Source: Selenomonas sp. oral taxon 892 str. F0426 (GTDB taxonomy: Bacteria > Bacillota > Negativicutes > Selenomonadales > Selenomonadaceae). From it: 51,188 nt of DNA. The notes below the pieces were generated by a model. It was not told the origin of the DNA. It made no database searches and saw only the letters and a program-made list of their open reading frames with translations. The position numbers and the translations under genes are program-made. The stretch is from positions 181,395 through 232,582 of the forward strand of contig NZ_KI260546.1 in the NCBI RefSeq assembly GCF_000468035.1, given 5' to 3'. This document shows, in pieces, positions 8,701-15,810 of this stretch. How positions within the stretch are numbered: position 1 is the stretch's first letter; each line of letters starts with the position of its first letter.

Positions 8701-11146
8701 GAATGCGGCGACGGGCACGGCGACAAAGAACACGGTCAATGTGACGGGCGGCATGGTCGCCAACGTGGTCGGTGGTTCCTCTGCGGCGGGCGCTGCTTCC
8801 AAGAACACGATCAATCTCGGTGCCGTGACCATCACGGGGAGTGTCACCGGCGGTGAGGGCACTGCCACGAATGACAACAAGGTCAATGTGGAAGGCACAA
8901 CCGTAAACGGCGTGATCTCCGGCGGCAACAATGCCGCCTCGGGCAATACGCTGACGGTGAAGGGCGCGAACAGCGCCGGCAATATCACGGCGTTCCAGCA
9001 CGTGAACTTCGATGCCTCCACGGCGAATGCGGGAACTTCGATGCTCACGTTCACGGGCGGCGCAAATGCGCTCGACTGGCAGACGCTGGATGCGACCGGC
9101 ACATCGACGACCCCGATCACGCTAATGGAGAACGGCGCAGGTATTTCCTTCGGCGGCACCTATGACGGCGCGCGCAGCAAGATCAATGGGGACGACACGA
9201 CCGAGTACAATATCGACACGGAGAATCGTACCGCATCGGATAGGAAGGTCATTGCGCAGAGCTATCAGTACAAAGGCGTGACGGCTCCTGTGGTTCCGTC
9301 GGGTTCGACGGATGTCTACGGCGGCATCTCGAAGGTGGGCAACGCGACGCGGGAGAACAATATCACCGTATCGAGCGGCAGCTACACGAATGCCTATGGC
9401 GGCTACACGGATGTTCCCCTGTCCGGCACGGATGCAAAAGCTCTGTCGGCAGAGAAGAATGACAGCCATGACAACAGTGTTACAATCGACGCCACCGCCA
9501 CGGTGGGTACTGTCTACGGCGGCTATACAAAATCGTCGACGGGCAAGGCGACCAAGAACACGGTCAATATCACAAGCGGCACAGTTACCAATGTGGTCGG
9601 CGGTTATTCCACCGGCGATGCAAAGGAGAACACCGTCAACGTCAAGTCCAATGTCACGGGCGACGTGACAGGCTCTGTGTCTACGAGCGGAGCAGCCTCG
9701 GCGAACGTCATCAACCTTGACAATATCACGGTCGGGGGCAATGTCACGGGCGGCAGCGGCGCGACGACGGAGGACAACTTCATCCATCTGAACCGTGCAG
9801 TTGTTACAGGCAGCATCACAGGCGGCACGGCTGCGTCCGGTACGGGAAACACGCTCGTCCTGCACTCCGGTGCATCGAAGGCACAGAGCCTTGCGGGTAT
9901 CCAGAACATCAACTTCTTCCTCGACGATACGCATGACAAGACGGCCCCGATTCTCGAACTCACTACGACTGGGACGCAGGATCTGCAGGGTGTGGGCATC
10001 GGTGTCGGCGTGATTGATGGTGCGCATCCTGTGTATCGTGTCAACGAGCAGTTCAGCCTGATCAAGGCACCTGGCGGCACGATTCAGACCGATGCCACCA
10101 TTCGGAATACGTCGTCGGCCATGCAGGGCGTATCGCTCCGCTATGAGTTCGATGTCGCACAGACGGCGACGAACGAAGTCTCTGCTGTTGTCAAGAAGGC
10201 AGAGCTGATCGAGCAGACGAAGTCCTTTGTTGAGACGCGTGCCGGAGCAACGGCATTCATCAATCAGGGTGTGGACTTCCTCGTTGCCAACAACATTCAG
10301 GCAGCGAAGGACGCTTCTTCTGCCGGAAAGGCGGATGAGGCGGCCGCATCGAAGGACTATCAGCTCTGGGCAGGTGTCGGCGGCAACCGCATGCACTCTG
10401 AGAGCGGCTCCTATGTTGAGACGAACGGCTGGAATGTCGGTGTTGGCTGGGCGCGTGAAAATGCTCTGAAGGACGGCAAGGTGGTCTATGGACCGTTCCT
10501 TTCCTACGGCAGCGGCAGCTATGACTCCTACCTCGACGACAACACCCACGGAAGCGGCAAGTTCCGCACGATCGGTCTTGGCCTCATGACTCGGTTCGAG
10601 AAGAACGATGGCATGTGGTATGAGGGATCGCTGCAGGGCGGCCGTGTGAAGAGTGACTACAGCGGAAGCATCTACGCTGGTATCAATTCGTCGTATGATG
10701 TTTCGAACACCTACTGGTCAGGTCATCTCGGTGCTGGCAAGGATATTCAGCTCAAGGATGATGCGAAGATCACTCCGTACCTGCGTTACTTCTGGTCGCA
10801 TCAGGGCGGTGTTCGTGCGCATTTCAATACGGGTGAGGACTATGACTTCTCCGAGGTCACCTCGCACAGAACGCGCCTCGGTTTCCGCTACACGCATCTG
10901 AACGATGCAGCCGGTGAGTTCTATACGGGACTCGCATTGGAGTACGAGTTCAGCGGCAGCGCACATGCGTCCTATCAGGGCTATGATACGCCAAGCCCGA
11001 GCCTCAAGGGGGCGAGCGGAATGCTCGAACTCGGCTACCGCTTTATCCCTGCAGACAGCAAGATGCGCTACGATCTGCGGCTCACGGGATGGCAGGGCAA
11101 GCGTCGCGGTCTCAGCGGTGACGTGAGCGTCAAGTGGCAGTTCTAA
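2744..11146 (+). CDS. Giant repeat-rich autotransporter (type Va secretion)
   Basis: A 2800-residue surface protein. Residues 1-35 are a signal peptide ending near AFA-AD. The passenger is rich in Gly, Asn, Thr and Val, and I saw no cysteine. Its first third is short units with the pattern GN-(V/T)-x-GG, predicted to form a beta-helix. From about residue 927 to 2370 come five long tandem units of 275-300 residues sharing LTVKG, TLEATGT, TTEFNIDTEN, SYxYRGQT, VYGGISKV, ATREN and SGSYTNAYGGYT. A linker with NQGVDFLVANN precedes the C-terminal beta-barrel (about 2537-2800), which ends in the outer-membrane signature VKWQF. I chose ATG 2744, which has GGGAGG before it and starts the signal peptide; ATG 2711 lacks a ribosome binding site. 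It is probably an adhesin, but the ligand cannot be predicted. Confidence 0.93.
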   Translation: MSRKSQARRLALSVAVALSAGGGALFPVMPHAFAADVSGQNVTVNSPSAPELGYPAITGGAISSVSDAGNVTGNTLTMDGVSYVGGSVLGGDTVGTGNVQGNKLFLQNGANITGFAIGGRTRSGGDATGNEINISGATTNATGFYVVGGLTDGATGNAGQNKAFMSGGTATMLYGGLVVGPNSTGNAAGNEAHLSGGTVNNDVVGGFIKEYNSSTQATGNVSGSVVNISGGTVNGTTYGGLTQGTGSVTGSTVTISGGSVHDVLGGRSLTGDASTNILNFQGATADNLIGGRIAGTNAAGNAATNTVTVTSGTINNDVRGGEIVAPSATGNVSGNIVNINGGTIGGTVTAGHNMGTGKADGNEIHITNGSITGVVTGGHGTHAGEVSGNKVNVTNGTLSDNIIGGFAEDTGTASANEVTITGGTLGGSTIDGGFSVNGAASGNTATVGGISFAGVVTGGRGGAGADTNKVFLKNSAGITGNTYGGRVLSGGNVTGNELTIEASGATVSGVAVGGQNDVAAGDVTDNKAYMRAGSAARLIGGVVNGIGAAGKASGNRAEVSNGSSAFIAGALISDTGATGEASDNHAVVSGASAALGSIYGGITNGTGAAKNNTATISGSITANDVVGGQSVTGNAEGNKASFTQATVTNVRGARITGSGTGSAVNNEATIAGGWVTGAAAGAEIQGAATGAVQDNTLTVTGGTVSGDSYGGITYGTGDAVHNGAVVSGGSTSLTNVYGGSAASGSATKNYVTFADASAQSITAGRTGGAGAVSDNKVEMASGSSVNGVTGGLSYGSGTVSGNKVEIKGGTVGGNILGGYNTGTGAASSNTVELTGGTITANVYGGLAGSGAADTNTVTVKKNVTGNVFGGNASGSASGNTVDLGAVTVSGSVVGGQGSTADNNTVNMNDSTVGSVISVGAAGGTGNTLTVKGTNRAGNITGFQKVSFDLSTASTTDPMLNITNGWGTSFDWGALEVSNAKQPNRLVLMQNTAGISLGSYTGAKSVSDDDDTTEFNIDTENHSSWDQRIVSESYKYRSQNTPVEIGTDVFGGISKVANSTRENDITVSSGSYTNAYGGHTDVPLVGTGTTKTDRNNSYNNKITLSGASVTGTVYSGYTWAPTGTTTNNTVNVTGGSAANVVGAYSAGDATGNKVNIKGGSVGNITGSISTGGAASGNEITLKGGVTVGSVLGGQGTTAANDNKVTLEGNTTVTGTLSGANMVGTGNTLTVKGNNTAGNITNFQKVKFDLDSASTPANAMLALTGGSTGIDWTTLEATGTATGARTLLSNTSGFAISGYTTDGTFVSETDEHEYFIDTDTHTAAGATKINLDDYQFKGAVVSKAADPDDTWAGRSKRGNTTQDNTLTITGGTGTNAYGGWTSTGSTTTSNADKFDSKNNTVNLNGGWLTNVYGGYTTSAGGKATGNTVNVAGGNVTNVVGGESIGDATGNTVNVRSGNVTNVTGGVSTGAASDNTINLGSVYIAGNVLGGLGTVTNDNKVNVEGTTVAGSITAGFAGGTGHKLTVKGANTAGSIAGFNKVSFDTDTATTNPMLTLNGGTSFLDWRTLEATGTSAGPITLMRNGGGISFSHYDGAHSRSDSDDTTEFNIDTANHTSFDSDVIAESYKYRGQTNPVASPAFAPGNVYGGISKVGNATRENEITVSTGAYTDAFGGYTEVPSNGSGKAQSSDKESSHDNKITIAGANVSGTVYGGYTTSTTGSATKNKVEVTSGNVNNIVGGYSAGGAASNNEITLKGGVTVGSVLGGQGATTEENKVNLEGATVNGAVTGGSAGGTGHELTVRNTNAAGSLVGFGKLKFDVGTAGTNSMLTLTGGGSTHVWNTLEAIGTTAGPVTLMENGATMTFTGYNGAHSGIDSADTTEFNIDTENRTASDTKVIAQSYQYRGQTNAVTSIGTDVYGGISRVANATRENNITVSSGSYTNAYGGYTDSVPPLGSDAKANSAEKNDSHDNKITIAGANVSGTVYGGYTNAATGTATKNTVNVTGGMVANVVGGSSAAGAASKNTINLGAVTITGSVTGGEGTATNDNKVNVEGTTVNGVISGGNNAASGNTLTVKGANSAGNITAFQHVNFDASTANAGTSMLTFTGGANALDWQTLDATGTSTTPITLMENGAGISFGGTYDGARSKINGDDTTEYNIDTENRTASDRKVIAQSYQYKGVTAPVVPSGSTDVYGGISKVGNATRENNITVSSGSYTNAYGGYTDVPLSGTDAKALSAEKNDSHDNSVTIDATATVGTVYGGYTKSSTGKATKNTVNITSGTVTNVVGGYSTGDAKENTVNVKSNVTGDVTGSVSTSGAASANVINLDNITVGGNVTGGSGATTEDNFIHLNRAVVTGSITGGTAASGTGNTLVLHSGASKAQSLAGIQNINFFLDDTHDKTAPILELTTTGTQDLQGVGIGVGVIDGAHPVYRVNEQFSLIKAPGGTIQTDATIRNTSSAMQGVSLRYEFDVAQTATNEVSAVVKKAELIEQTKSFVETRAGATAFINQGVDFLVANNIQAAKDASSAGKADEAAASKDYQLWAGVGGNRMHSESGSYVETNGWNVGVGWARENALKDGKVVYGPFLSYGSGSYDSYLDDNTHGSGKFRTIGLGLMTRFEKNDGMWYEGSLQGGRVKSDYSGSIYAGINSSYDVSNTYWSGHLGAGKDIQLKDDAKITPYLRYFWSHQGGVRAHFNTGEDYDFSEVTSHRTRLGFRYTHLNDAAGEFYTGLALEYEFSGSAHASYQGYDTPSPSLKGASGMLELGYRFIPADSKMRYDLRLTGWQGKRRGLSGDVSVKWQF
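5522..9850 (+). repeat. Five tandem coding repeats of 822-903 bp in the autotransporter
   Basis: The anchor coding for LTVKG or a close variant recurs at 5522, 6418, 7301, 8126 and 8948, with a decayed sixth anchor at 9851. The periods are 896, 883, 825, 822 and 903 bp. Most units are diverged in DNA sequence, but the third and fourth share a nearly identical stretch of over 50 bp at about 7815 and 8637. Confidence 0.85.
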
Positions 11147-11169
11147 AATCTAATAGGTAGACCTCTATC

Positions 11170-11207
11170 GACTCTGCATGGGATTTTCCTGTGCAGAGTC
11201 TTTTTTT
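11170..11207 (+). terminator. Terminator of the autotransporter gene
   Basis: A perfect 9-bp stem (11170-11178 with 11192-11200) is followed by seven T residues, 24 bp after the stop codon. Confidence 0.93.
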
Positions 11208-11240
11208 GCAATAAAATGGGACTGCGCTGCATAGAAAAAA

Positions 11241-11451
11241 GGGGGTGTTGCACGAACGCCCCTATCGGCTCGCTGTGCTCGCCACTTCCCCCGTTGTGAC
11301 GGGGGAAGCTAAGATGCCATAATCCTAGCCTCCCCCGTGCGACACGGGGGAGGGGGACCGCGTAAGCGGTGGAAGGGGCGCTTGTAACGATATCGCTGAC
11401 ATAATGATAAGGGGGTGTTGCACGAAGTTTTTGGCTTCATGCAACACCCCC
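11241..11451. repeat. Intergenic palindromic element, copy 1
   Basis: A 211-bp non-coding element framed by terminal inverted repeats of about 16 bp, GGGGGTGTTGCACGAA at the left and TTCATGCAACACCCCC at the right. Inside are three stem-loops: CTTCCCCCGT/ACGGGGGAAG at about 11285-11308, CTCCCCCGTG/CACGGGGGAG at about 11330-11352, and ACCGC/GCGGT at 11357-11370. The right end alone folds into a 17-bp hairpin followed by Ts and may terminate citC or the autotransporter transcript. A related copy lies at 18809-19137. It codes for nothing plausible and looks like a MITE or REP-type element. Confidence 0.85.
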
Positions 11452-11511
11452 TTTCAGGTCTAACTTACTAGGGCGCTACAATTGAGCAGGGGACATTTAC
11501 ATGTTGTTCCC

Positions 11512-12549
11512 TCAATAATGTATGACGTTTGCTGCCTCCATGAGATTCCGACGGATGGGGGCGCTTTCTTCACTTTGCAGATAGGAAAGCGTCGTAGGTG
11601 GTACGAGTGCAGGCAGTATGTCCATATTGCCAGTCTGTATCGCATGGCGGACAGTGGACGCACTGATTGGTGCCCCCTCGGTCTCCTTGCGCCGGATGAT
11701 TCTGCACTCGATGCCGGAGAGAGGGAGATTGTGCATCATCGTATCATTATAGAGACTTGTTACATGGCTTGCCCGCTCTTCGCCGACGTAGCGGCGCGTG
11801 ATTGAGAGCACCTGTGCAATGCGGGAAAAAACGGCAATGTCGAGCTGGGCGTGGCTGCGGATCGAGGAATCCTCGTCTTTTTGAAAATAGCTGGGGAATG
11901 TTGCCTGGCTGATCATATAGGGACCCGTTGCATGATAGACAATGTTTTTCAGATGTGCCGTGCCCTCGCGTACGAGGCGCTCCCTTACGTCATAGGGGAA
12001 GAAGCTCACATCCTCGCTCACAACGAAGAGGTGGAGGAGCTCATTCTCTGCGGCAGCTTGCTCGACAAGATATAGATGCCCATATGTGAAGGGGTTCGCG
12101 TTCAATATAATCGCTGCGGACATACCGTGCCGATCCCCCGTCTCCTCCTGCAGGTTTTTCAGATAGTCCGAAAAACCATGTTGCTGGTTTTCGAGAAAGA
12201 CAATGGTGTCCGATACACGGGCAATCTCATAAAATCCAAGACTGCAGAAAAATGGTGCGGTCGATCCCTTGGTGTAGAGAAAGACGGAGCTGTTTCCGCG
12301 CTCCTCCTGAACGCTCATAAGATGCGTAAGAACCTTGTGCATCAGCCCCTGTCTCTGATGCTCGTCGTCAACGGCAAGGCAGCGCAGCGTGTTGGCATAG
12401 CAGCTGCCTGTTGCGATGATCTGATGGGACTCGTCGAAAACAGCACAGGTGTAGTCGATGTTTACATCCATACGAATGCCTTCTTTTTCCAGCAGTGCTC
12501 GCACACGGGACATGCCTTCGTTGTCGGATGGATGGATGGTCGATATCAT
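11512..12549 (-). CDS. citC: [Citrate (pro-3S)-lyase] ligase
   Basis: A 345-residue enzyme that acetylates the prosthetic group of the citrate lyase acyl carrier protein using acetate and ATP. The N-terminal 120 residues form a GNAT-like domain (CLAVDDEHQRQGLMHKVL), and the rest is a nucleotidyltransferase domain with the HxGH-type signature TYGH at 155-158 within NANPFTYGHLYLVE. A C-terminal ISASTVR matches the second nucleotide-binding motif. GGAGGT precedes the ATG. The lyase genes citD, citE and citF are not adjacent, which is unusual. It lies 62 bp after the phosphoesterase and may end that operon. Confidence 0.88.
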   Translation of the reverse strand: MISTIHPSDNEGMSRVRALLEKEGIRMDVNIDYTCAVFDESHQIIATGSCYANTLRCLAVDDEHQRQGLMHKVLTHLMSVQEERGNSSVFLYTKGSTAPFFCSLGFYEIARVSDTIVFLENQQHGFSDYLKNLQEETGDRHGMSAAIILNANPFTYGHLYLVEQAAAENELLHLFVVSEDVSFFPYDVRERLVREGTAHLKNIVYHATGPYMISQATFPSYFQKDEDSSIRSHAQLDIAVFSRIAQVLSITRRYVGEERASHVTSLYNDTMMHNLPLSGIECRIIRRKETEGAPISASTVRHAIQTGNMDILPALVPPTTLSYLQSEESAPIRRNLMEAANVIHY

Positions 12550-12611
12550 GATGTACCTCCGCTAGTCACATAAAAGATTCGGCAGGGGGATAAATATACA
12601 GTGATGTCTGT

Positions 12612-13847
12612 TTACTTGTAAAGATCAATCGCGTCCAACACCGCAGCATTCACCGCCTCACATCGGATGTGGAGTCTCTGTGAATCGGCTTCCATATAGA
12701 GGTAGTTCGACGGTGTGGGATTGGGACCTGTGATGATGTCATATGTCTCTTTGGGTACATCAAAATACTGATTGCCTGCCGGCCCCGCGAGAAGATAGAG
12801 CGTGCCTCGCTCGTCCGTCTGGCGTGCACGTATGCGGCGGCGACGATAGGCGTGGATATGACCCGAAATGACAAGGTCGATTCCCAGTTGATCGAATACG
12901 TCCAGAAAAACCTGGCCGACATCGCTGATTCCATGATTAGTCTTCTGCTCGTCTTGGTAGTCACCGTAGGATAGAATGTCCTTGTGCATCAGGACGATCC
13001 TCCAGGGAGCAGAGGTAGCGGACGCATCGCGCAGGAGAAAGTCCATCTGCTCTCGCTTGAGAGATGCACCGCGTTCGCCGAGCTCGAGGAACTGCGTGTC
13101 AAGGACGATACAGTGAACAGGACCGATATCGAAGGAGTAGTAGTGTCCCTGAAAGTCACGGCTGCCATTCATTGGCAGTTCGAATGTGCGAAGATAGCGT
13201 ATCGGGGGAACGGCTGTCCAGCTCAGACCGTAGTACTCATGGTTACCGAGAACGGGCACGTGGATATGAGAAGCAAGAGGGCTGTTTTCAGCATCCATCG
13301 CTTCAAAGAAACTGCGCCAGTGCCAGGAAGACTCGCCGTTGTCCGTGAGATCGCCGACAATCGCTGCAAAGTCTGCTGACGGGTGACGCTGCCAAGCCGT
13401 CTGATACGTTGTGTGCCAGGCCTCGTAGCTCTCACCGCATTGGCTGTCCGAAAAGAGAAGCGCACGCACCGTGTTTTCCATCCGTATCAGTGGGATCCAG
13501 GCAGTCGCTCCGGTCGTGTGGATGACACGATATGCGGCGCCCTCACAGAAGGGGATCTCAACATGATAGATGAATGCGGCTTCTCCATCCATTGCGAAAT
13601 GGTGATAGGCTGGGATAAAGCTCTCGATGTGACCGCTCTGATCCTGACGCAGCTCGACACGACAGTGTTTCAGCAAATGCAGACTGTCCCACTGAATCAT
13701 GCGTGTGCGCGCGGGATGTGCCGTGATGATCTGGCGCAGATGATGGATGCTCTCTGATGCAGCGACGCTGCGGGATGAAAAGAGACTACCGCAGCCCATC
13801 GTCAGAATGGTGTGCATGGCAGTCTGTAAAAATGACCGGCGCGTCAT
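12612..13847 (-). CDS. Exported metallophosphoesterase, purple acid phosphatase-like
   Basis: A 411-residue exported hydrolase. The N-terminus TRRSFLQ followed by a hydrophobic stretch resembles a Tat signal peptide. Residues 35-125 look like the beta-sandwich domain that precedes purple acid phosphatase catalytic domains. The metallophosphoesterase motifs follow in order: FSDSQ (132-136), GDLTDN (165-170), GNHE (201-204), HKD (288-290) and GHIHAYRR (329-336), supplying the dinuclear metal ligands. The ATG at 13847 overlaps the stop of the upstream TVP38 gene as ATGA; the GTG 18 bp upstream has no such support. The substrate is unknown, but a phosphate ester outside the cytoplasm is likely. 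Confidence 0.88.
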   Translation of the reverse strand: MTRRSFLQTAMHTILTMGCGSLFSSRSVAASESIHHLRQIITAHPARTRMIQWDSLHLLKHCRVELRQDQSGHIESFIPAYHHFAMDGEAAFIYHVEIPFCEGAAYRVIHTTGATAWIPLIRMENTVRALLFSDSQCGESYEAWHTTYQTAWQRHPSADFAAIVGDLTDNGESSWHWRSFFEAMDAENSPLASHIHVPVLGNHEYYGLSWTAVPPIRYLRTFELPMNGSRDFQGHYYSFDIGPVHCIVLDTQFLELGERGASLKREQMDFLLRDASATSAPWRIVLMHKDILSYGDYQDEQKTNHGISDVGQVFLDVFDQLGIDLVISGHIHAYRRRRIRARQTDERGTLYLLAGPAGNQYFDVPKETYDIITGPNPTPSNYLYMEADSQRLHIRCEAVNAAVLDAIDLYK

Positions 13848-14569
13848 CCCTGTTTCTCCACGCACTTTGATGCGGCTGTTGCCTCTATCACGTGTTTTTC
13901 ATAGCGAATCGCCGCATAGATGAGAATCCCCGCAGCGATAATGACTGTGATCAGACGTGTATGATCCTCCTGCTTCATGATGAGGTCGTGACCAATGATG
14001 GCCTCGATCCCTGTTGAGGGGAATTTGCCGACGAAGGAAGCTATGACATACTCACGCAGCTTGATTGAGGAGAGGGCACCGACCGCATTTAGAAGTGCGG
14101 AGGGCAGATAGGGGATCATGCGCCCAATGAGCATGACGATAAAGCCTTTGGTGCCGCTGTACTGGTCGATTTTTGAGAGGAAAGGGCTTTTTGCGATTGC
14201 TTTTTCCGCCGACTCACGAAAGTAGAAACGAATGAGGATGAATGCAATCGTTGCACCGACAGTCTCTGCGACGCAGGAAAGGACAATGCCTGGGACGATG
14301 CCGAAGAGAATGACATTTGCCGTCGAGAAGATGACGGCGGGAGGGAAGCCAAGTGTGTTTGTAAAGAGTGTGAGCAGAAATGCAAAGACAATAGCCCAGT
14401 CACCGAAGGAACGAATGTATTCTACCGTTGCAGAAATATCTCCGCTGGCAAGCATAGCAAACAGATCTGGCAGAAAATTTGGGTCAATCAGATGAATGAT
14501 GACAAAAAGGAGGACGATCGCCGCCGCAGCGCCAATTTTTAGGATTCCCATACCCATTTTCTGTTTCAC
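13844..14569 (-). CDS. TVP38/TMEM64 family (DedA-like) membrane protein
   Basis: A 241-residue integral membrane protein with about six hydrophobic segments. The family signature RMIPYLPSALLNAVGAL is present near the middle, with GFPPAVIFSTANVILFG before it. Relatives in the SNARE-associated/DedA superfamily are membrane proteins tied to envelope homeostasis and possibly lipid scrambling; the exact role here is unknown. The GTG at 14569 has GGGAGGTG at the right distance. It follows the 115-residue membrane protein by 16 bp and overlaps the phosphoesterase by 4 bp. Confidence 0.87.
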   Translation of the reverse strand: MKQKMGMGILKIGAAAAIVLLFVIIHLIDPNFLPDLFAMLASGDISATVEYIRSFGDWAIVFAFLLTLFTNTLGFPPAVIFSTANVILFGIVPGIVLSCVAETVGATIAFILIRFYFRESAEKAIAKSPFLSKIDQYSGTKGFIVMLIGRMIPYLPSALLNAVGALSSIKLREYVIASFVGKFPSTGIEAIIGHDLIMKQEDHTRLITVIIAAGILIYAAIRYEKHVIEATAASKCVEKQG

Positions 14570-14585
14570 GCAGACACCTCCCTTT

Positions 14586-14933
14586 CTAGGTTGTGAGAAC
14601 CATGGCGAGTGCACCGAGAATCAGTGCAATACTAAAACCCTGCATTCCATTTGCAATGCTTTTTCCGTAAGTGTGGGAGAACTGCTGCACAATCTTTCGA
14701 AGCTCAAAGATGAGGAAGGAAAGACAGAAGAAGGAGAGTGAGAGGTCCCCCTCGATCCAGCCGTAGGCAAAGATCACCGAGGAGAGCACGATTCCGGTCT
14801 GTTCGCCGCGCGAAAAGAGGCGCTCCGGCTGCTTTGCGTGTTCGCGTGCGTCAATCTCAGCACGCGAGAGCGGAATGCCCATCTCATCGATCTTTTCCTG
14901 ATCGCGGTCAAACCAACGGTAGTGGAATCCCAT
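14586..14933 (-). CDS. Small membrane protein of unknown function
   Basis: A 115-residue protein I do not recognise. The first 45 residues are polar and highly charged (FDRDQEKIDEMGIPLSRAEID). Two hydrophobic segments follow, around residues 47-75 (GIVLSSVIFAYGW and LSLSFFCLSFLIF) and a C-terminal one ending ILGALAMVLTT. GGAGGTGA before the ATG and spacing of 25 and 16 bp to its neighbours place it in the same operon as the amidase and TVP38 protein. The cytoplasmic head may contact a partner, but nothing in the sequence names one. Confidence 0.75.
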   Translation of the reverse strand: MGFHYRWFDRDQEKIDEMGIPLSRAEIDAREHAKQPERLFSRGEQTGIVLSSVIFAYGWIEGDLSLSFFCLSFLIFELRKIVQQFSHTYGKSIANGMQGFSIALILGALAMVLTT

Positions 14934-14958
14934 GGCACTTCACCTCCAATGATATTTG

Positions 14959-15810
14959 TTACGTTGCGATGCGCCGCTGTGCGGGCTTCTGGTTGGGCTT
15001 TGGCAGCTCCGGTCTCTTATTTGGCTTTAGCCCCGGTTTCTTCGGCGGGGGCTGTACGGGAGGATTGGGTGTACTTGGTGTTGGGTGGCTTGGGCGTGCC
15101 ATGCCGTTTCGGCGCTGTGTCTCCTCTACCTGCTGGCGGATACGTGCACGCTGTGCCTCCGTCTCCGCACGCATGCGCTCTGCAATGCGCAGACGTTCTG
15201 CCTGCATCTCCTCGGACGCGAAGAAGATACGTGCCTGCTGTACGAGATCAGGCATCTGTGCGTAGAGATAGCGCCCCGGGCAGGCAGTTGCATTCAGGTC
15301 ACGATGCCCTTTTACGGTGGACTGCCAGACAGGATCGAGCTGATAGACGGTGCAGAGCGAAGCTATGAGGCGTGCAGCTGAGGTTTTTTGTGCCTCCGTT
15401 GGAACGGCATTTTCAAAATTACCAACGAGATTGATCCCAATGGTGTGGCGGTTTTCACCATACACGTGTGCACCAATCGTTCCCAGCGGGCGCCCCTCCT
15501 CAATGGTGCCGTCCTTTCGGATGATAAAGTGATAGCCGATGCCCGACCAGCCTTGATTCAGATGCCACTGATGAACCGTCTCTGCCGAGACGTCATCATT
15601 ATTTGCCATGCCGATGTGATGGACAACAATGCAGTCGGTTACAAAGCGATTTTCAAGCGCCCCAAACTTCAGATACGTGGGGCGAACTGCTACTCCTGGG
15701 AGGGAGGACGGAATGTACCACGATGCCTCAGCGGCAGAGGGAAAGAAGGGGAGAACGGCAGTGCCGATGCCGACGAGGGCAAGTCGACGCAGGAATTCTC
15801 TACGAGTCAT
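14959..15810 (-). CDS. Tat-exported N-acetylmuramoyl-L-alanine amidase (Amidase_2/PGRP type)
   Basis: A 283-residue zinc amidase that cleaves the bond between MurNAc and the stem peptide. The N-terminus TRREFLRRLALVG with a hydrophobic run to about residue 29 is a Tat-type signal. The amidase domain (about 55-195) shows VVHHIG (His 64-65), GYHF (93-95), GAH (115), GHRDLNATACPG (His169, Cys177), the zinc and catalytic residues of the family. A coiled segment rich in Arg/Glu and a Pro/Lys-rich tail follow. ATG 15810 is preceded by AGGAGA and overlaps the end of the ABC transporter gene by 11 bp; longer starts add an unrelated leader. Role: cell wall remodelling or recycling. Confidence 0.92.
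   Translation of the reverse strand: MTRREFLRRLALVGIGTAVLPFFPSAAEASWYIPSSLPGVAVRPTYLKFGALENRFVTDCIVVHHIGMANNDDVSAETVHQWHLNQGWSGIGYHFIIRKDGTIEEGRPLGTIGAHVYGENRHTIGINLVGNFENAVPTEAQKTSAARLIASLCTVYQLDPVWQSTVKGHRDLNATACPGRYLYAQMPDLVQQARIFFASEEMQAERLRIAERMRAETEAQRARIRQQVEETQRRNGMARPSHPTPSTPNPPVQPPPKKPGLKPNKRPELPKPNQKPAQRRIAT

Noticed and set aside
11241-11451. Reading the palindromic element as a further CRISPR array or an insertion sequence
   Set aside because: There are no regularly spaced identical repeats and no transposase; the stem-loops differ from each other.
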